A DNA stretch of 64,000 bases. Origin: Xanthobacteraceae bacterium (GTDB lineage: Bacteria > Pseudomonadota > Alphaproteobacteria > Rhizobiales > Xanthobacteraceae). Numbering within the stretch: the first letter of the stretch is position 1; each line of letters opens with the position of its first letter. The stretch covers positions 1 through 64,000 of the forward strand of contig JASHOR010000102.1 of the NCBI GenBank assembly GCA_030041005.1. Direction: 5' to 3'. The notes under the pieces are model-generated. The model saw nothing but the letters and a program-made list of their open reading frames with translations. It did no database searches and was not told the origin of the DNA. The translations under genes and the position numbers were made by a program. Shown here piece by piece: positions 7,159-17,071 of this stretch.

Positions 7159-8079
7159 CTACTGCACGACCACTTCCGCGATCAGCCCGGCGTCGTATTG
7201 AGTGAAGAACAGGCGACCGTCGCTCATCGCCGTGATGCAGCGCGCGCCGCTCGCCGGCGTCGGGATGTCGTATTCGCCGCGCACGCTGCCGTCGGGCGCC
7301 ATGCGGCCGATCTTGTTGGCGGCGTTCGCCGTGTACCAGAGGTCGCCATCGGCGCCGACCGCGACGCCGCGCAGCGAGGCATTCGGCGTCGGCACCTTGT
7401 GCTCGGTGATATGGCCGTCGCGATCGATGCGGCCCAGCGCATTGGTCGAGGTTTCGACGAACCAGATCGCGCCATCGGGGTGCGCAGCCATGGCGCGCGG
7501 CTGGCTGTTGGGGCTCGGAATGGGAAACTCGGTGACCTTGCCGTCGACACTGATGCGGCCGATGCGGTTGCCGGCGGCTTCGGAAAACCACAGCGCCCCG
7601 TCGCGCACGGCAATCGACAGCGGCCGCGCGCCGAAAGAGATGCCATCGCCGAATTCGGTGATGTCGCCGGCCCGCGTGATGCGGCCGATCTTGCCGATCT
7701 CGGACTCGGAGAACCAGATGTTGCCGTCGGGGCCGAGCGCGATGCCGTCGGGTCCGGCATAGGGCGAGGGCAGGTCGAACTCCGCGATCTCGCCGCGCGG
7801 GGTGATACGGCCGATGCGGTTGGCGGTCTTTTCGCAGAACCACAGATTGCCGTCGGCGCCCGTGGCGATGCCGATCGGCATCGCCGTTTTCGCCGGCAGC
7901 GCGAACTCGGTGAAGGCGCCTCGGTCGGGGTCGAAGCGGCCGATCTTGGCGGTGCCGCTCTCGCAGAACCACAGCGCGCCGTCCGGGCCTTGCACGGCGA
8001 TGTAGGGCCTGGATTCGGCGCTCGGAATCCGGTGCTCGCGGATGGTGACCTTCGAAGAGAATTTTGTTGCGGTATTCAT
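7159..8079 (-). CDS. Vgb-like (streptogramin lyase family) beta-propeller protein
   Basis: 306 residues made of seven repeats of about 42 residues with the pattern GxDGxLWFxExxxxxIGRIxxxGxITEF: GPDGALWFCES, GADGNLWFCEK, GPDGNIWFSES, VRDGALWFSEA, HPDGAIWFVET, GADGDLWYTAN, and a last, weaker SDGRLFFTQYD. This is the seven-bladed fold of virginiamycin B lyase. Many chromosomal relatives have no proven substrate, and lyase activity cannot be read from this sequence. No signal peptide is evident. It has its own upstream space of 100 bases, with no obvious partner gene. Confidence 0.85.
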   Translation of the reverse strand: MNTATKFSSKVTIREHRIPSAESRPYIAVQGPDGALWFCESGTAKIGRFDPDRGAFTEFALPAKTAMPIGIATGADGNLWFCEKTANRIGRITPRGEIAEFDLPSPYAGPDGIALGPDGNIWFSESEIGKIGRITRAGDITEFGDGISFGARPLSIAVRDGALWFSEAAGNRIGRISVDGKVTEFPIPSPNSQPRAMAAHPDGAIWFVETSTNALGRIDRDGHITEHKVPTPNASLRGVAVGADGDLWYTANAANKIGRMAPDGSVRGEYDIPTPASGARCITAMSDGRLFFTQYDAGLIAEVVVQ

Positions 8080-8180
8080 ATCCGCTCAGGCAGGTTGAAC
8101 ATCGGTTTGCGCGAAATCATCGCCCTTGAACAAGACCGGCGCCTCTACCATAAAGGCCATGAGGCCGCCAGATCGCAGGC

Positions 8181-8681
8181 TCAACGCGCCATGGCGATGC
8201 GGCGGCCGGCGCCATCAGGCACCGGCAGGTTGCCGTGCGCGGCTTTCATGAGCGCAAGCCGCTCCTTGACGCGTTCGGGAAACGGTGCGGTCTTCTTCGC
8301 CTGCATATCGACGTGCAGCGCCAGGTTCTCGGAGGTGGCGGACAGCCAGCCTTCCTCGGCGTGATGGAGCTGCTCGAAATAATGCAACCGCTTCGTGTCG
8401 TAGTCGAGAAGCTGAAAGCTCACGCGCACCGGGTCGCCGGCATTGAGTTCGCGCAGGTAGCGCACGTGCACCTCGGCGGTGAAGCAGGAATGGCGCTGCC
8501 GCTCCACATAGGCAAGGCCGCAGCCGAGCAGTTCATAGACCTCATCGACCGCGCGATCGAACAGCACATTGTAGTAGGCCATGTTGAGATGGCCGTTGTA
8601 GTCGATCCAGCCGGGCTCGACCCGCATCACCGAGGACAGGAACGGCGCCGGCATCGTGGGCGGCGGATCGTGGCGCTGCAT
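8181..8681 (-). CDS. Acyl-CoA thioesterase, 4HBT hot-dog family
   Basis: 166 residues. WIDYNGHLNMAYYNVLFDRAVDE is the hallmark of the 4-hydroxybenzoyl-CoA/betainyl-CoA thioesterase group: the aspartate of DYNGH is the expected nucleophile or base, followed by the long hot-dog helix. HSCFTAEVHVRYLRELNAGDPVRV and TAPFPERVKERL continue the fold. It would hydrolyse a CoA thioester in the cytoplasm; the substrate is unknown. The start at 8681 is uncertain; an in-frame ATG at 8654 gives 157 residues, nearer the domain start. It is divergent from the FAD oxidase at 8787, leaving about 105 bases for both promoters. Confidence 0.85.
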   Translation of the reverse strand: MQRHDPPPTMPAPFLSSVMRVEPGWIDYNGHLNMAYYNVLFDRAVDEVYELLGCGLAYVERQRHSCFTAEVHVRYLRELNAGDPVRVSFQLLDYDTKRLHYFEQLHHAEEGWLSATSENLALHVDMQAKKTAPFPERVKERLALMKAAHGNLPVPDGAGRRIAMAR

Positions 8682-8786
8682 GACGCCGACTGTTGCGGAT
8701 TCTCTGCCGCGTGCGCAAGGCCCGGCCGGCGGCCTTGACCTGCGCCGGCCGTGCCGCCACGTTGGGTCGGACGCGAGGAAACGCCG

Positions 8787-10202
8787 ATGGTTCTCGTCGA
8801 GGCGCCGGAACGGACTGGAGAGGAGCGCAACGCCGCCGAAAGCGTCGTAGCCGCGCTCGCCGCGCGCTTCGGCAACCGGCTCGCCACCGCCCGGTCGGTG
8901 CGCGAGCAGCACGGCAACACTACGACCTGGATCGAGAACCAGCCGCCGGACGCGGTGGTGTTTGCGCAGGCGACCGAGGATGTGCAGGAGGTCGTGCGGC
9001 TGTGCGCCAAGCATCGCGTGCCGGTGATCGCCTTCGGGACCGGCACTTCGCTCGAGGGCCAGGTGAATGCGCCGCGCGGCGGCATCTGCCTCGACTTCCG
9101 CGACATGAATCGCGTGCTTGAAGTCCACGCCGAGGATCTCGATTGCGTCATCGAGCCGGGCGTCACCCGCAAGCAGCTCAACGAATACCTGCGCGACCGG
9201 GGCCTGTTCTTCCCCATCGACCCGGGGGCCGACGCGTCGCTCGGCGGCATGGCGGCGACTCGCGCGTCGGGAACCAATGCGGTGCGCTACGGCACGATGA
9301 AGGATAATGTGCTGGCGCTCAAAGCCGTGCTCGCCAACGGCGAGGTGGTCACCACCGCGCGGCGCGCCAAGAAGTCTTCCGCCGGCTACGACCTCACTCG
9401 CTTGATTGTCGGCTCCGAGGGCACACTCGGCATCATTACCGAACTGACATTGAAGCTCTCCGGCATTCCCGAGGCGATTTCATCGGGCATTTGTCCGTTC
9501 CCCTCCGTCGAGGCCGCGTGCAACGCCACCATTCTCGCGATTCAGTCCGGCATTCCGGTGGCGCGGATCGAACTCCTCGACGCACTGCAGGTGCGCGCCT
9601 CCAACAATTACTCGAAGCTCGACCTGCCCGAGACGCCGATGTTGCTGCTCGAATTTCACGGCTCGCAGGCGAGCGTCGCCGAGCAGTCGGAGCGCTTCGG
9701 CGAGATCGCCAGGGACCTCGGCGGCGGTCCGTTCGACTGGGCGACGCGCGCGGAGGATCGGACCCGGCTCTGGCAGGCGCGCCACGACGCCTATTGGGCG
9801 CAATGCGCGCTGCGGCCGGGGGCGCGCGCGCTGGCAAGCGACGTCTGCGTGCCGATTTCGCGGCTGGCCGAGTGCGTGACCGAGACGCAGCGCGATATCG
9901 CGGCAAGCGGTCTGCTCGGCCCGATCGTCGGTCATGTCGGCGACGGCAATTTTCACGTCGGTGTCCTGGTCGACCTCAACGATCGCGACGAGGTCGTGCG
10001 CGTCGAGGCGTTCCTGGAGCGGCTCGTTGACCGGGCGCTGGCGATGGACGGCACCTGCACGGGCGAGCATGGCGTCGGCCAAGGCAAGATGAAGTACCTC
10101 AAGGCCGAACACGGCGAGACGGCGCTCGATGCCATGCGCGCGATCAAGCGCGCGCTGGACCCGCTCGACATCCTCAATCCCGGCAAGATCGTCAGCCTCT
10201 GA
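8787..10202 (+). CDS. FAD-linked oxidase, D-lactate dehydrogenase (cytochrome)/GlcD type
   Basis: 471 residues. The N-terminal FAD-binding PCMH domain shows PVIAFGTGTSLEGQ, DPGADASLGGMAATRASGTN and the flavin-pyrophosphate segment GSEGTLGIITELTLKL. The C-terminal cap carries GHVGDGNFHVG and GEHGVGQGK, the metal and substrate-binding signatures of the D-lactate/2-hydroxyacid dehydrogenase branch. It would oxidise a D-2-hydroxyacid and pass electrons to cytochrome or a partner. No GlcE/GlcF genes follow, which favours a single-subunit DLD-type enzyme. ATG 8787 was chosen because GAGGA lies 7 bases upstream; GTG 8751 is in frame without a clear ribosome site. Confidence 0.9.
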   Translation: MVLVEAPERTGEERNAAESVVAALAARFGNRLATARSVREQHGNTTTWIENQPPDAVVFAQATEDVQEVVRLCAKHRVPVIAFGTGTSLEGQVNAPRGGICLDFRDMNRVLEVHAEDLDCVIEPGVTRKQLNEYLRDRGLFFPIDPGADASLGGMAATRASGTNAVRYGTMKDNVLALKAVLANGEVVTTARRAKKSSAGYDLTRLIVGSEGTLGIITELTLKLSGIPEAISSGICPFPSVEAACNATILAIQSGIPVARIELLDALQVRASNNYSKLDLPETPMLLLEFHGSQASVAEQSERFGEIARDLGGGPFDWATRAEDRTRLWQARHDAYWAQCALRPGARALASDVCVPISRLAECVTETQRDIAASGLLGPIVGHVGDGNFHVGVLVDLNDRDEVVRVEAFLERLVDRALAMDGTCTGEHGVGQGKMKYLKAEHGETALDAMRAIKRALDPLDILNPGKIVSL

Positions 10203-10327
10203 TCCTGACGCAGCCTTGCAGGCCGGGACACATATTCGCCCCGAACCCGTTCCAAATGGAGCCGCTGAGAACGCCGCCGGCAGTGGCCGGAAGAGGGGGA
10301 AGGTGCGAGCCGCTGCCGCATGATCTC

Positions 10328-10647
10328 GTGTCCCGATTCCGAAGTTCGCATCATTATGCGGCACCCTCGTTTGCGAACTTCGGAATCGAAGGACACCAGC
10401 AACTTATTGAGCTAGTGTGGCTTTGGTTCAGAACTCCGCATGACGAGGTCGCGGCAGGAATGATGCGGACTTCTGAACCGCCACACGAGTGTCCCGATTC
10501 CGAAGTTCGCATCATTATGCGGCATCCTCGTTTGCGAACTTCGGAATCGAAGGACACTAGCAACTTATTGAGCTAGTGTGGCTTTGGTTCAGAAATCCGC
10601 ATGACGAGGTCGCGGCAGGAATGATGCGGACTTCTGAACCGCCACAC
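10328..10647 (-). repeat. Tandem pair of the two-hairpin repeat (B-linker-A orientation)
   Basis: Two direct copies with a 161-base period. Hairpin B lies at 10328-10396 and 10489-10557 (arms GATTCCGAAGTTCGCA/TGCGAACTTCGGAATC). A linker with AACTTATTGAGCTA follows each, then hairpin A at 10415-10486 and 10576-10647 (GGTTCAGAA...TTCTGAACC). The units differ at only a few bases, so the tandem copy is recent. This orientation is opposite to the copies at 34287, 39097 and 43622. The pair follows the stop of the FAD oxidase by 126 bases. Confidence 0.9.
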
Positions 10648-10690
10648 GAGTGTTGCGGCACCACTATAACAGAGTCCGATCGGATTGAAT

Positions 10691-10779
10691 CGTCATTGCG
10701 AGCGGAGCGAAGCAATCCAGCGCCGAAGAAATCAGATTCTGGATGGCTCGTCGCCCCGCTGGGGCTCCTCGCAATGACG
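10691..10779. repeat. CGTCATTGCGAGCG...CGCAATGACG repeat
   Basis: Long inverted arms CGTCATTGCGAGCGGAGCGA and GGGGCTCCTCGCAATGACG. The same family occurs at 28326-28414 and 31906-31980. It is a well-known class of dispersed intergenic palindrome in Hyphomicrobiales. Bases 10203-10327 show no gene. Confidence 0.75.
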
Positions 10780-10860
10780 ACGTAAATGGCTGTACGATCG
10801 GACCAAGGTCTAGTTGGACCGTGAGTTCCTGCAAGCGGTCAATTGACGCGCGGAGACGCC

Positions 10861-13800
10861 GTGCAGAACACGCTGCTCGGATTGGCGATCGCGATCATCC
10901 TGGCGATCGTTGCGGCGCTGGTGGCGCCGCTGGTGGTCGATTGGAACCATTATCGCGCATCCATCGAAGCCGAGGCGAGCCGCCTCACCGGCTTGAACGT
11001 GCATGTCGGCGGCCGGATAGACGCCAGCCTTTTGCCGTCGCCGACGATCACGCTGCGGAACGTCGAAGCGGGCGACGGCGCCCAGGGTCCGCACCTGCGC
11101 GCCGGCACGCTCAAGCTCGAACTCGCGCTCGGCCCGTTGCTGCGCGGCCAGCTGCAGGCCACGCAGGTTGAGGTCATCGATTCGCAGATCAGCCTGGCCG
11201 TCGATGCTTCGGGCGCTATTGCATGGCCGACGCCGTCGCCCTCGTCCGATCTGCAAACGCTGTCCATCGCGCACCTGGGCGTCGAGCGCGGCACCATCAT
11301 GCTAACCGACGCGGAGTCCGGTTCCCGGTTCGTCCTGCAGAACCTGCGGTTCAGCGGTGAGGTCGCCTCGTTTGCCGGAGCGTTCAATGGCAGCGGCGCG
11401 GTGGTGGTCGGCAATGAACCCTACGCCTATCGGCTGTCCGGCAGCCGGGCAGGCGACAGTATCGATATCAGGCTCGGCGTCGATCCCGCCGATCGGCCGC
11501 TGACCAGCGAGTTCGACGGCAAACTCGCTTTCGCTCACGGGGTGCCGCAATTCGACGGCGCGTTTGCGATAGCGCGGCTGGTCGGGGCGGCACTGGCGAA
11601 CGGCCGGCGCGTCGTCAGCGAGCCTTGGCACCTCACCGGCAAAATTCGTGCAACACCGCAGAAGGCATCTCTGCGGACTCTGATTTTCCGCTACGGCCCG
11701 GAAGAACGCGAGATGGATTTCGGCGGCAGCGCCGATTTCACCTTCGGTTCGCAGCCGCGCCTTGCCGGAAAAATTTCGGCGATGCAGGCCGATGTCGATC
11801 GTGCGCTTGCCGCTCCTGCGTTGACGGATCGTCCGCCGCTCGCCCTGCTCAGGAGCTTCTTGCAGTCGTTCGTCGCCGCGGCAACGCTGCCGGTGCCGGC
11901 GCAAATCGGCTTTCGCATCGATGAACTCATCGTCGGCGGCACGGCGCTCGATTCCGTTACCGGCGAGCTGGGATTTGACCGGTCCGGATGGACTCTCGAT
12001 CACTTTCAATTTCATGCCCCGGGATCGACGCAGGTCAGCCTCAGCGGTCGGCTCACGGCCACGGCGCGGACCTTTAGGTTCACCGGCCCGGCCGCGCTTT
12101 CCTCCGCCGATCTGGCAATGCTGCTGGCGTGGCTTGACGGAAACGGCGGCAATCATGCGTCGGGCGAAGCCAAGACCTTCAGTGCACAGGGAATCGTCAC
12201 TCTCGCCAGCGAGCGGATGGCGGTCGACCGGCTGACGGCAACGCTCGATCAGGAGAAGATCGACGGGCACCTCGCGTACACGTGGCCCGTCAACAAGCAA
12301 CCCGCCGGCCTCGACGCCGAAATTCACGCGGCCGATCTGGACATCGACGCGCTTACGGCATTCGCCAGGTCGGCGTTCGGCGGCAAAGGCCTGGTGCTGC
12401 CGCGTGACGCCACGCTCGTTCTGGACCTCGGCAACGCGACATTCGCAGGCACGGACGCGCAAAACGTCAAAGCCCAGGTCAAGCTCGGCGCCGGACGATT
12501 ACAGATCGATCATCTTTCGGTGGGCGACATCGCCGGCGCCAAGCTCGATCTCAGCGGCAGGATCGACGAAATGGCGTCGCAGCCGCAGGGGCAGGTGACG
12601 CTCGATCTCGACGCCAGCGCGCTGGATGGACTGCGCGCCATTGCGGACAAGCTCGCGCCGGGGCGGGCGGATACGCTGCGCCGCCTCGCCGGCCTGTTGG
12701 CACCCGCCAAGGTCCATGCCGTGTTCAATGTCGGGCAGGCGGCGCCGTCGAGCACGACAGCCGAGCTTCGCGTCAGCGGCAGCCTCGCCGCCATGCGAGT
12801 CGCCATCGACGCGAAGGCGAGCGGAGCGGTTTCGGACCTTGGCGCCACCACCCTGCAAGTAGACAGTCGCCTGGATGCCGACGACGGCACCGCGCTCATT
12901 GCGCTAATGGGCCTCGATCGTGTCTTGGCGGTCGATCAGCTTCCCGGGCAATTGACTCTGACTGCCGCGGGGCGGCTCGACGGCGACATTCGCGTCGACA
13001 GCAAGCTCGAAACAAGCGGCTTTGCTTCGGCGCTTGCCGGCATTGTTCGGCTGACCGGCGATCAAAGGCCTTGGGCGAAACTGCACCTGCAGACGGCGGC
13101 TGGCGATCTGCGGCCGCTGCGTCAGGCGATGGTTGGACAACCCGGGGCGGCCATTCCGATCTCCGCGCAGGCCGACCTGCTGGTCGACGGCGCCAAATTC
13201 TCGTTCACCAATATCGCCGCCACGGTCGGAAAGAGTTCGGTGCACGGACATGTCGCGGTCGATTGGGCAAGCCCGATGACGCTTGCCGGCGCGATCGAGG
13301 CAGACGATGTCGACGCCCCCGCTCTCATGGCCACGGCGCTCGGATTGCCGGGCGAGACCGCGGGCAGCGGCTCGATATGGTCGACCAGGCCGATCGGTTC
13401 CGGCGCGTTTGCGGGCGTCAACGGCGCTCTGAATTTCAAATTCGATCGCGCGCAATTGACGCCGGCGCTGGTTGCCGAGCAACTGACCGGCGTTGCCCAC
13501 TTTAGCCCGGCAGCGATCGGCGTGGACAATATTGAAGCCGGCGTTGCGGGTGGTCACCTGGGCGGCACATTGAAGTTTCGCCGCAATGCAGACGGTCTGG
13601 GCGCCGATGCCAAGCTTGATTTCTCCGACATTGACGCCGCCAGCCTTGCCGGGTCGAGCATGAAGCTGAGCGGTGGCCGGCTGACGCTGACGCTTTCGAG
13701 CGATGGTTTCGGCGCGACCCCGGCGACCCTCATCGGCTCCTTGCACGGCAAAGCGTCGGTCGCGGTCAACGGCGCGCAATTCGCCGGGATCGATACCGCG

Positions 13801-14598
13801 GCTTTTCGCGCCGCCCGACAGGCTGCCGGCCGGAGCGAGCCGATCGACATGAACAAGGTTCAGAACGCGGTAAAGGCCGCGCTGGCGAGCGGCCAACTCA
13901 CCATCGCCAAGGGCACAGCAGACCTCGCAATCGCTTCGGGGCAGATCGATTTCAATCAAGTGGCGTTGCAGTCCGAGAACGGGGCCCGGCTTTTGCTCGC
14001 CGGCGCCATCGATCTTGACAACGCCGCGATCAATATGCGGCTCACGCTTTCAGAACCGCCGCCCGCGAGCGCTCTGATCAGTCTGCGCCCCGAGCTTTCG
14101 ATCGATGTCAAAGGGCCGGTCGCAGCTCCCCAGCGCACGCTCGACATCTCGGCGCTGTCAAGCTGGCTCACCCTGAGCGCGGCCGAACTGCAGACCCGCC
14201 GCATCGAATCGATCGAAGCCAGCCAACGCGAGGGCGCGGCCGGCGTGGCCGGTCATGTGAGATCACCGGACTTCCATCTGCCCGCATCGGGGACGGTGGT
14301 TGAATCGGCGATGCCGCAAAATCTGCTCTCCGCGCCGATTCCGGGGACGGGGGATTTGGAGCGCCTCGTGCAGCCAGTAGCGCCGCCCGCAGCGCCACCC
14401 CCAGTGCCACAGCAAAATAGCCCGGCCTCGGCGGCGCCCGACAAAGGAACGTCGGCAGCCGGTCCCGCGCCGGTCGCGTCCAGATCGCAGCAAGTCTCTG
14501 GCTCAAGCCCCGGCAACAAGGCGACAACGAGCAGTGTGATCCAACGTCTGCTGCGGTCCATGCCGGCGGCCGGGGTGCCGGTCATTCCGCGCGATTGA
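10861..14598 (+). CDS. AsmA family protein
   Basis: 1245 residues. A single N-terminal membrane anchor (LLGLAIAIILAIVAALVAPLVV) is followed by DWNHYRASIEAEASRLTGL, the standard opening of AsmA-like proteins. A long beta-rich body with repeated GxLxFDR and LSGRI segments comes next, then an AsmA C-terminal domain (SLHGKASVAVNGAQFAGID) and a proline/alanine/serine-rich tail from about residue 1150. Family members lie in the inner membrane facing the periplasm and are linked to lipid transfer and outer membrane assembly. GTG 10861 was preferred because GGAGA lies 4-5 bases upstream; TTG 10843 is in frame. It stands alone, with repeats upstream. Confidence 0.88.
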   Translation: MQNTLLGLAIAIILAIVAALVAPLVVDWNHYRASIEAEASRLTGLNVHVGGRIDASLLPSPTITLRNVEAGDGAQGPHLRAGTLKLELALGPLLRGQLQATQVEVIDSQISLAVDASGAIAWPTPSPSSDLQTLSIAHLGVERGTIMLTDAESGSRFVLQNLRFSGEVASFAGAFNGSGAVVVGNEPYAYRLSGSRAGDSIDIRLGVDPADRPLTSEFDGKLAFAHGVPQFDGAFAIARLVGAALANGRRVVSEPWHLTGKIRATPQKASLRTLIFRYGPEEREMDFGGSADFTFGSQPRLAGKISAMQADVDRALAAPALTDRPPLALLRSFLQSFVAAATLPVPAQIGFRIDELIVGGTALDSVTGELGFDRSGWTLDHFQFHAPGSTQVSLSGRLTATARTFRFTGPAALSSADLAMLLAWLDGNGGNHASGEAKTFSAQGIVTLASERMAVDRLTATLDQEKIDGHLAYTWPVNKQPAGLDAEIHAADLDIDALTAFARSAFGGKGLVLPRDATLVLDLGNATFAGTDAQNVKAQVKLGAGRLQIDHLSVGDIAGAKLDLSGRIDEMASQPQGQVTLDLDASALDGLRAIADKLAPGRADTLRRLAGLLAPAKVHAVFNVGQAAPSSTTAELRVSGSLAAMRVAIDAKASGAVSDLGATTLQVDSRLDADDGTALIALMGLDRVLAVDQLPGQLTLTAAGRLDGDIRVDSKLETSGFASALAGIVRLTGDQRPWAKLHLQTAAGDLRPLRQAMVGQPGAAIPISAQADLLVDGAKFSFTNIAATVGKSSVHGHVAVDWASPMTLAGAIEADDVDAPALMATALGLPGETAGSGSIWSTRPIGSGAFAGVNGALNFKFDRAQLTPALVAEQLTGVAHFSPAAIGVDNIEAGVAGGHLGGTLKFRRNADGLGADAKLDFSDIDAASLAGSSMKLSGGRLTLTLSSDGFGATPATLIGSLHGKASVAVNGAQFAGIDTAAFRAARQAAGRSEPIDMNKVQNAVKAALASGQLTIAKGTADLAIASGQIDFNQVALQSENGARLLLAGAIDLDNAAINMRLTLSEPPPASALISLRPELSIDVKGPVAAPQRTLDISALSSWLTLSAAELQTRRIESIEASQREGAAGVAGHVRSPDFHLPASGTVVESAMPQNLLSAPIPGTGDLERLVQPVAPPAAPPPVPQQNSPASAAPDKGTSAAGPAPVASRSQQVSGSSPGNKATTSSVIQRLLRSMPAAGVPVIPRD

Positions 14599-14635
14599 CA
14601 TTAAGAAGGCTTCGCCGTTGCGCGCGCGCTTCGGT

Positions 14636-14959
14636 CTATTCCGACCGTGACAGCGAGGCGACCGCGGCAGGCGCCGCCATCATCGCCGCGCGCGCCGTCT
14701 GCACGCGTCCGGCGGGCCGATCAGTGCCGTCGCCATGGTGATCGCCGCCCGCCTGGAAATGGTCCAGCACGAACAGCCGGATCGCCGACGACAGATTGCC
14801 GTGCTGGCGCTCCGAATCAATCGCCGCAACCAGCGCCGACAACGTCGTCCGCCGCTCGGCGGCGATGTCGTTGAGCCCTTTCCAGAACGGATCCTCGAGG
14901 CTGACGCTCGTCTTGTGTCCGGCGATCACGATCGAGCGTTTGATGACCGGCGATTTCAT
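14636..14959 (-). CDS. Ribbon-helix-helix domain protein
   Basis: 107 residues. VIKRSIVIAGHKTSVSLEDPFWKGLNDIAAERRTTLSALVAAID is the ribbon-helix-helix pattern of the RHH_4 type, followed by the conserved LSSAIRLFVLDHFQ. After residue 75 the sequence is alanine-rich and variable. It should bind DNA as a dimer; the target is unknown. Its ATG overlaps the stop of the DUF4169 gene (ATGA), so the two are coupled. The arrangement fumC, DUF4169, RHH is familiar from Bradyrhizobium relatives. Confidence 0.85.
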   Translation of the reverse strand: MKSPVIKRSIVIAGHKTSVSLEDPFWKGLNDIAAERRTTLSALVAAIDSERQHGNLSSAIRLFVLDHFQAGGDHHGDGTDRPAGRVQTARAAMMAAPAAVASLSRSE

Positions 14960-15144
14960 GGGCGGTCTTTCCTTTCGATCCTGTGCTGCTCGAGGTCGCG
15001 TTTGGCCTTGTCACTGTTCGCCCGATGCAGCTTCGTTTCCGCCTTCGGACGACCATGAGCAAGCCGGTTCTGGGCTGCTTCCTGCTCGGAGCGACGCCGC
15101 TTGGCCTGCTTGCGCGCGGTGCGGAGATTGACAACGAGACCCAT
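14956..15144 (-). CDS. DUF4169 family small basic protein
   Basis: 62 residues, highly charged: VVNLRTARKQAKRRRSEQE, then NRLAHGRPKAETKLHRAN, ending KRDLEQHRIERKDRP. This is the DUF4169 signature (VxNLRxxRKxxxR...NRxxHGRxKxE). Function is unknown. It overlaps the RHH gene by 4 bases and is the first gene of that pair. An in-frame upstream start would add 29 residues that do not belong to the family. Confidence 0.85.
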   Translation of the reverse strand: MGLVVNLRTARKQAKRRRSEQEAAQNRLAHGRPKAETKLHRANSDKAKRDLEQHRIERKDRP

Positions 15145-15583
15145 GTGATACCTGAGCAAAACTCGAGTGAGACCCAGTGAAACCCGAGGGTAACCGGCGC
15201 GCAGTGTGCCGATACCGCCGGCACGGGGCAAGACACGGTTCCTTGAATCAGGCGGCGACTATGGATGGCACGCCGCGACCGCTGCAACGGCGGGCCGGTC
15301 CTTAATCTGCAATTCCGCAAGTAGAGTTCCGACCGGAACCGGTTCTGCCGGCCGCGCATCCGCGACAATACTGGGCCGAACCTTACGGCAGGTTATGCGG
15401 CAGGGCGTGAATTTCGGCGGAGTTGAGGGGACTATTCTTGGCGATGATTTGGCGCCATGGCGCGGGCGGCCGCCACTGTACATGCCGGCGTCGGCAAAAT
15501 TCGAGACTGTGGCTGACCCCTGCAACTCGATCGGTTGCCGTTGCGGAAAGCGTTCGACCCGCGGAAACGCCGCGTCATCCCGG
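15145..15583. other. Intergenic region without a recognised gene
   Basis: About 440 bases between the DUF4169 start and the fumC stop. A short direct-repeat-like run (GTGAGACCCAGTGAAACCC) lies at about 15168-15186. No coding frame with family resemblance, no RNA gene and no strong hairpin with a T-run were seen. It probably holds the promoter of the DUF4169-RHH pair. Confidence 0.5.
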
Positions 15584-16975
15584 TCACGCTTGCGGGCGCG
15601 TCATGCGTTCGGGCTTCACCAGCCGGTCGAAGTCTTTGCCGGAGACGTAGCCGAGCTTGACCGCCTCTTCGCGCAGCGTCGTTCCGTTGTGGTGTGCGGC
15701 CTTGGCAATCTGCGCCGCCTTGTCGTAGCCGATGCGCGGCGCCAGCGCAGTGACCAGCATCAGCGAGTTCCGCATCAATTCCCGGATGCGCGGCTCATTG
15801 GCGCGAATCCCGACGACGCAATGATCGGTGAACGAGTTGGCGGCGTCGGCCAGAAGCCGGATCGATTGCAGCGCCGCATAGACGATCACCGGCTTGAACA
15901 CGTTAAGCTCGAAATGTCCCTGGCTCGCGGCCACCGCAATAGTGGTGTCGTTGCCGAACACGCGGCAGCAGACCATGGTCAGCGCTTCGCATTGGGTGGG
16001 ATTGACCTTGCCGGGCATGATCGAGGAGCCCGGCTCGTTCTCCGGCAGGATCAGTTCGCCAAAACCAGAGCGCGGACCGGAGCCGAGAAAGCGGATGTCG
16101 TTGGCGATCTTGAAAAGGTCGGCCGCCAGCGCGTTCAACGCGCCATGAGCGAAGACCAGCGCGCCGTGCGAGGCGAGCGCCTCGAACTTGTTCGGCGCGC
16201 TTACGAACGGCAGTCCGGTAAAGGCAGCGACTTTCCGGGCGAAGAGTTTGGCGAACCGGCGCTTGGCGTTGAGACCGGTGCCGACCGCCGTCCCGCCCTG
16301 CGCCAGCGGATAGAGCGCCGCAAGTCCGGTTTTGATGCGGGCGATGCCCGAGGTCACCTGCGCCGCATAGCCGGAGAATTCCTGGCCCAGAGTCAGCGGT
16401 GTCGCGTCCTGCGTGTGCGTGCGGCCGATCTTGACGATGGACGCGAACGCCCTGGCCTTTGCTTGCAGGGCGGCCTGCAAATGCGTCAAGGCGGGGAGAA
16501 GTAGGTCGGCGATCTGCTGCGCGGTTGCGATATGCATCGCCGTCGGGAAGGAATCGTTCGACGACTGACTCATATTGACGTGATCGTTGGGATGGATCGG
16601 CGCTTTGGCTCCCAGGGCGCCGCCGAGCTTTTCGTTGGCCCGGTTGGCGATCACTTCGTTCACGTTCATGTTGGTCTGGGTGCCGGAGCCGGTCTGCCAG
16701 ACCGAAAGCGGGAATTGATCGTCCAGCTTGCCGTCGATGATTTCCTGGGCCGCTTGCACGATCGCCTTGGCGCGGCGCGCATCGAGCGAGCCAAGTTCGC
16801 GATTGGTCTGCGCTGCCGCACGCTTGACGATGGCGAGCGCCTTGATCAGCGGCAGCGGTATGCGTTCGTCGCCGATCTGGAAATTAAGGCGCGAGCGCTC
16901 GGTTTGCGCCCCCCAATAGCGGTCGGCGGCAACTTCGATCGGGCCAAACGAATCGGTTTCGGTGCGGGTCTTCAT
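15584..16975 (-). CDS. fumC: Class II fumarate hydratase
   Basis: 463 residues, the normal length. It interconverts fumarate and L-malate in the citric acid cycle. Signatures: [38 protein letters not shown] (with the histidine of the active site) and the superfamily motif [16 protein letters not shown] with the catalytic serine. N-terminus [25 protein letters not shown] as in other FumC. It is iron-independent and homotetrameric by family. It reads toward the DUF4169-RHH pair, separated by the empty stretch at 15145-15583. Confidence 0.97.
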   Translation of the reverse strand: MKTRTETDSFGPIEVAADRYWGAQTERSRLNFQIGDERIPLPLIKALAIVKRAAAQTNRELGSLDARRAKAIVQAAQEIIDGKLDDQFPLSVWQTGSGTQTNMNVNEVIANRANEKLGGALGAKAPIHPNDHVNMSQSSNDSFPTAMHIATAQQIADLLLPALTHLQAALQAKARAFASIVKIGRTHTQDATPLTLGQEFSGYAAQVTSGIARIKTGLAALYPLAQGGTAVGTGLNAKRRFAKLFARKVAAFTGLPFVSAPNKFEALASHGALVFAHGALNALAADLFKIANDIRFLGSGPRSGFGELILPENEPGSSIMPGKVNPTQCEALTMVCCRVFGNDTTIAVAASQGHFELNVFKPVIVYAALQSIRLLADAANSFTDHCVVGIRANEPRIRELMRNSLMLVTALAPRIGYDKAAQIAKAAHHNGTTLREEAVKLGYVSGKDFDRLVKPERMTRPQA

Positions 16976-17071
16976 GAGGTCAGAAAGCGGAATGCCGACG
17001 TCGAAGCGAATTCAGGCGTCCGGCCGCGGCGACGAATCCGGTTTCCGTTTTCCGAGTTCCGATTGCGGAAC

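Noticed and set aside
10354-10563. Short open frames repeating the same peptide (MLVSFDSEVRKRG...) at several intergenic places
   Set aside because: They are translations of the hairpin B arms of the composite repeat; they have no ribosome sites and recur on both strands.
10328-10647. CRISPR array
   Set aside because: Only two units, each internally palindromic over 160 bases, with no unique spacers and no cas genes.
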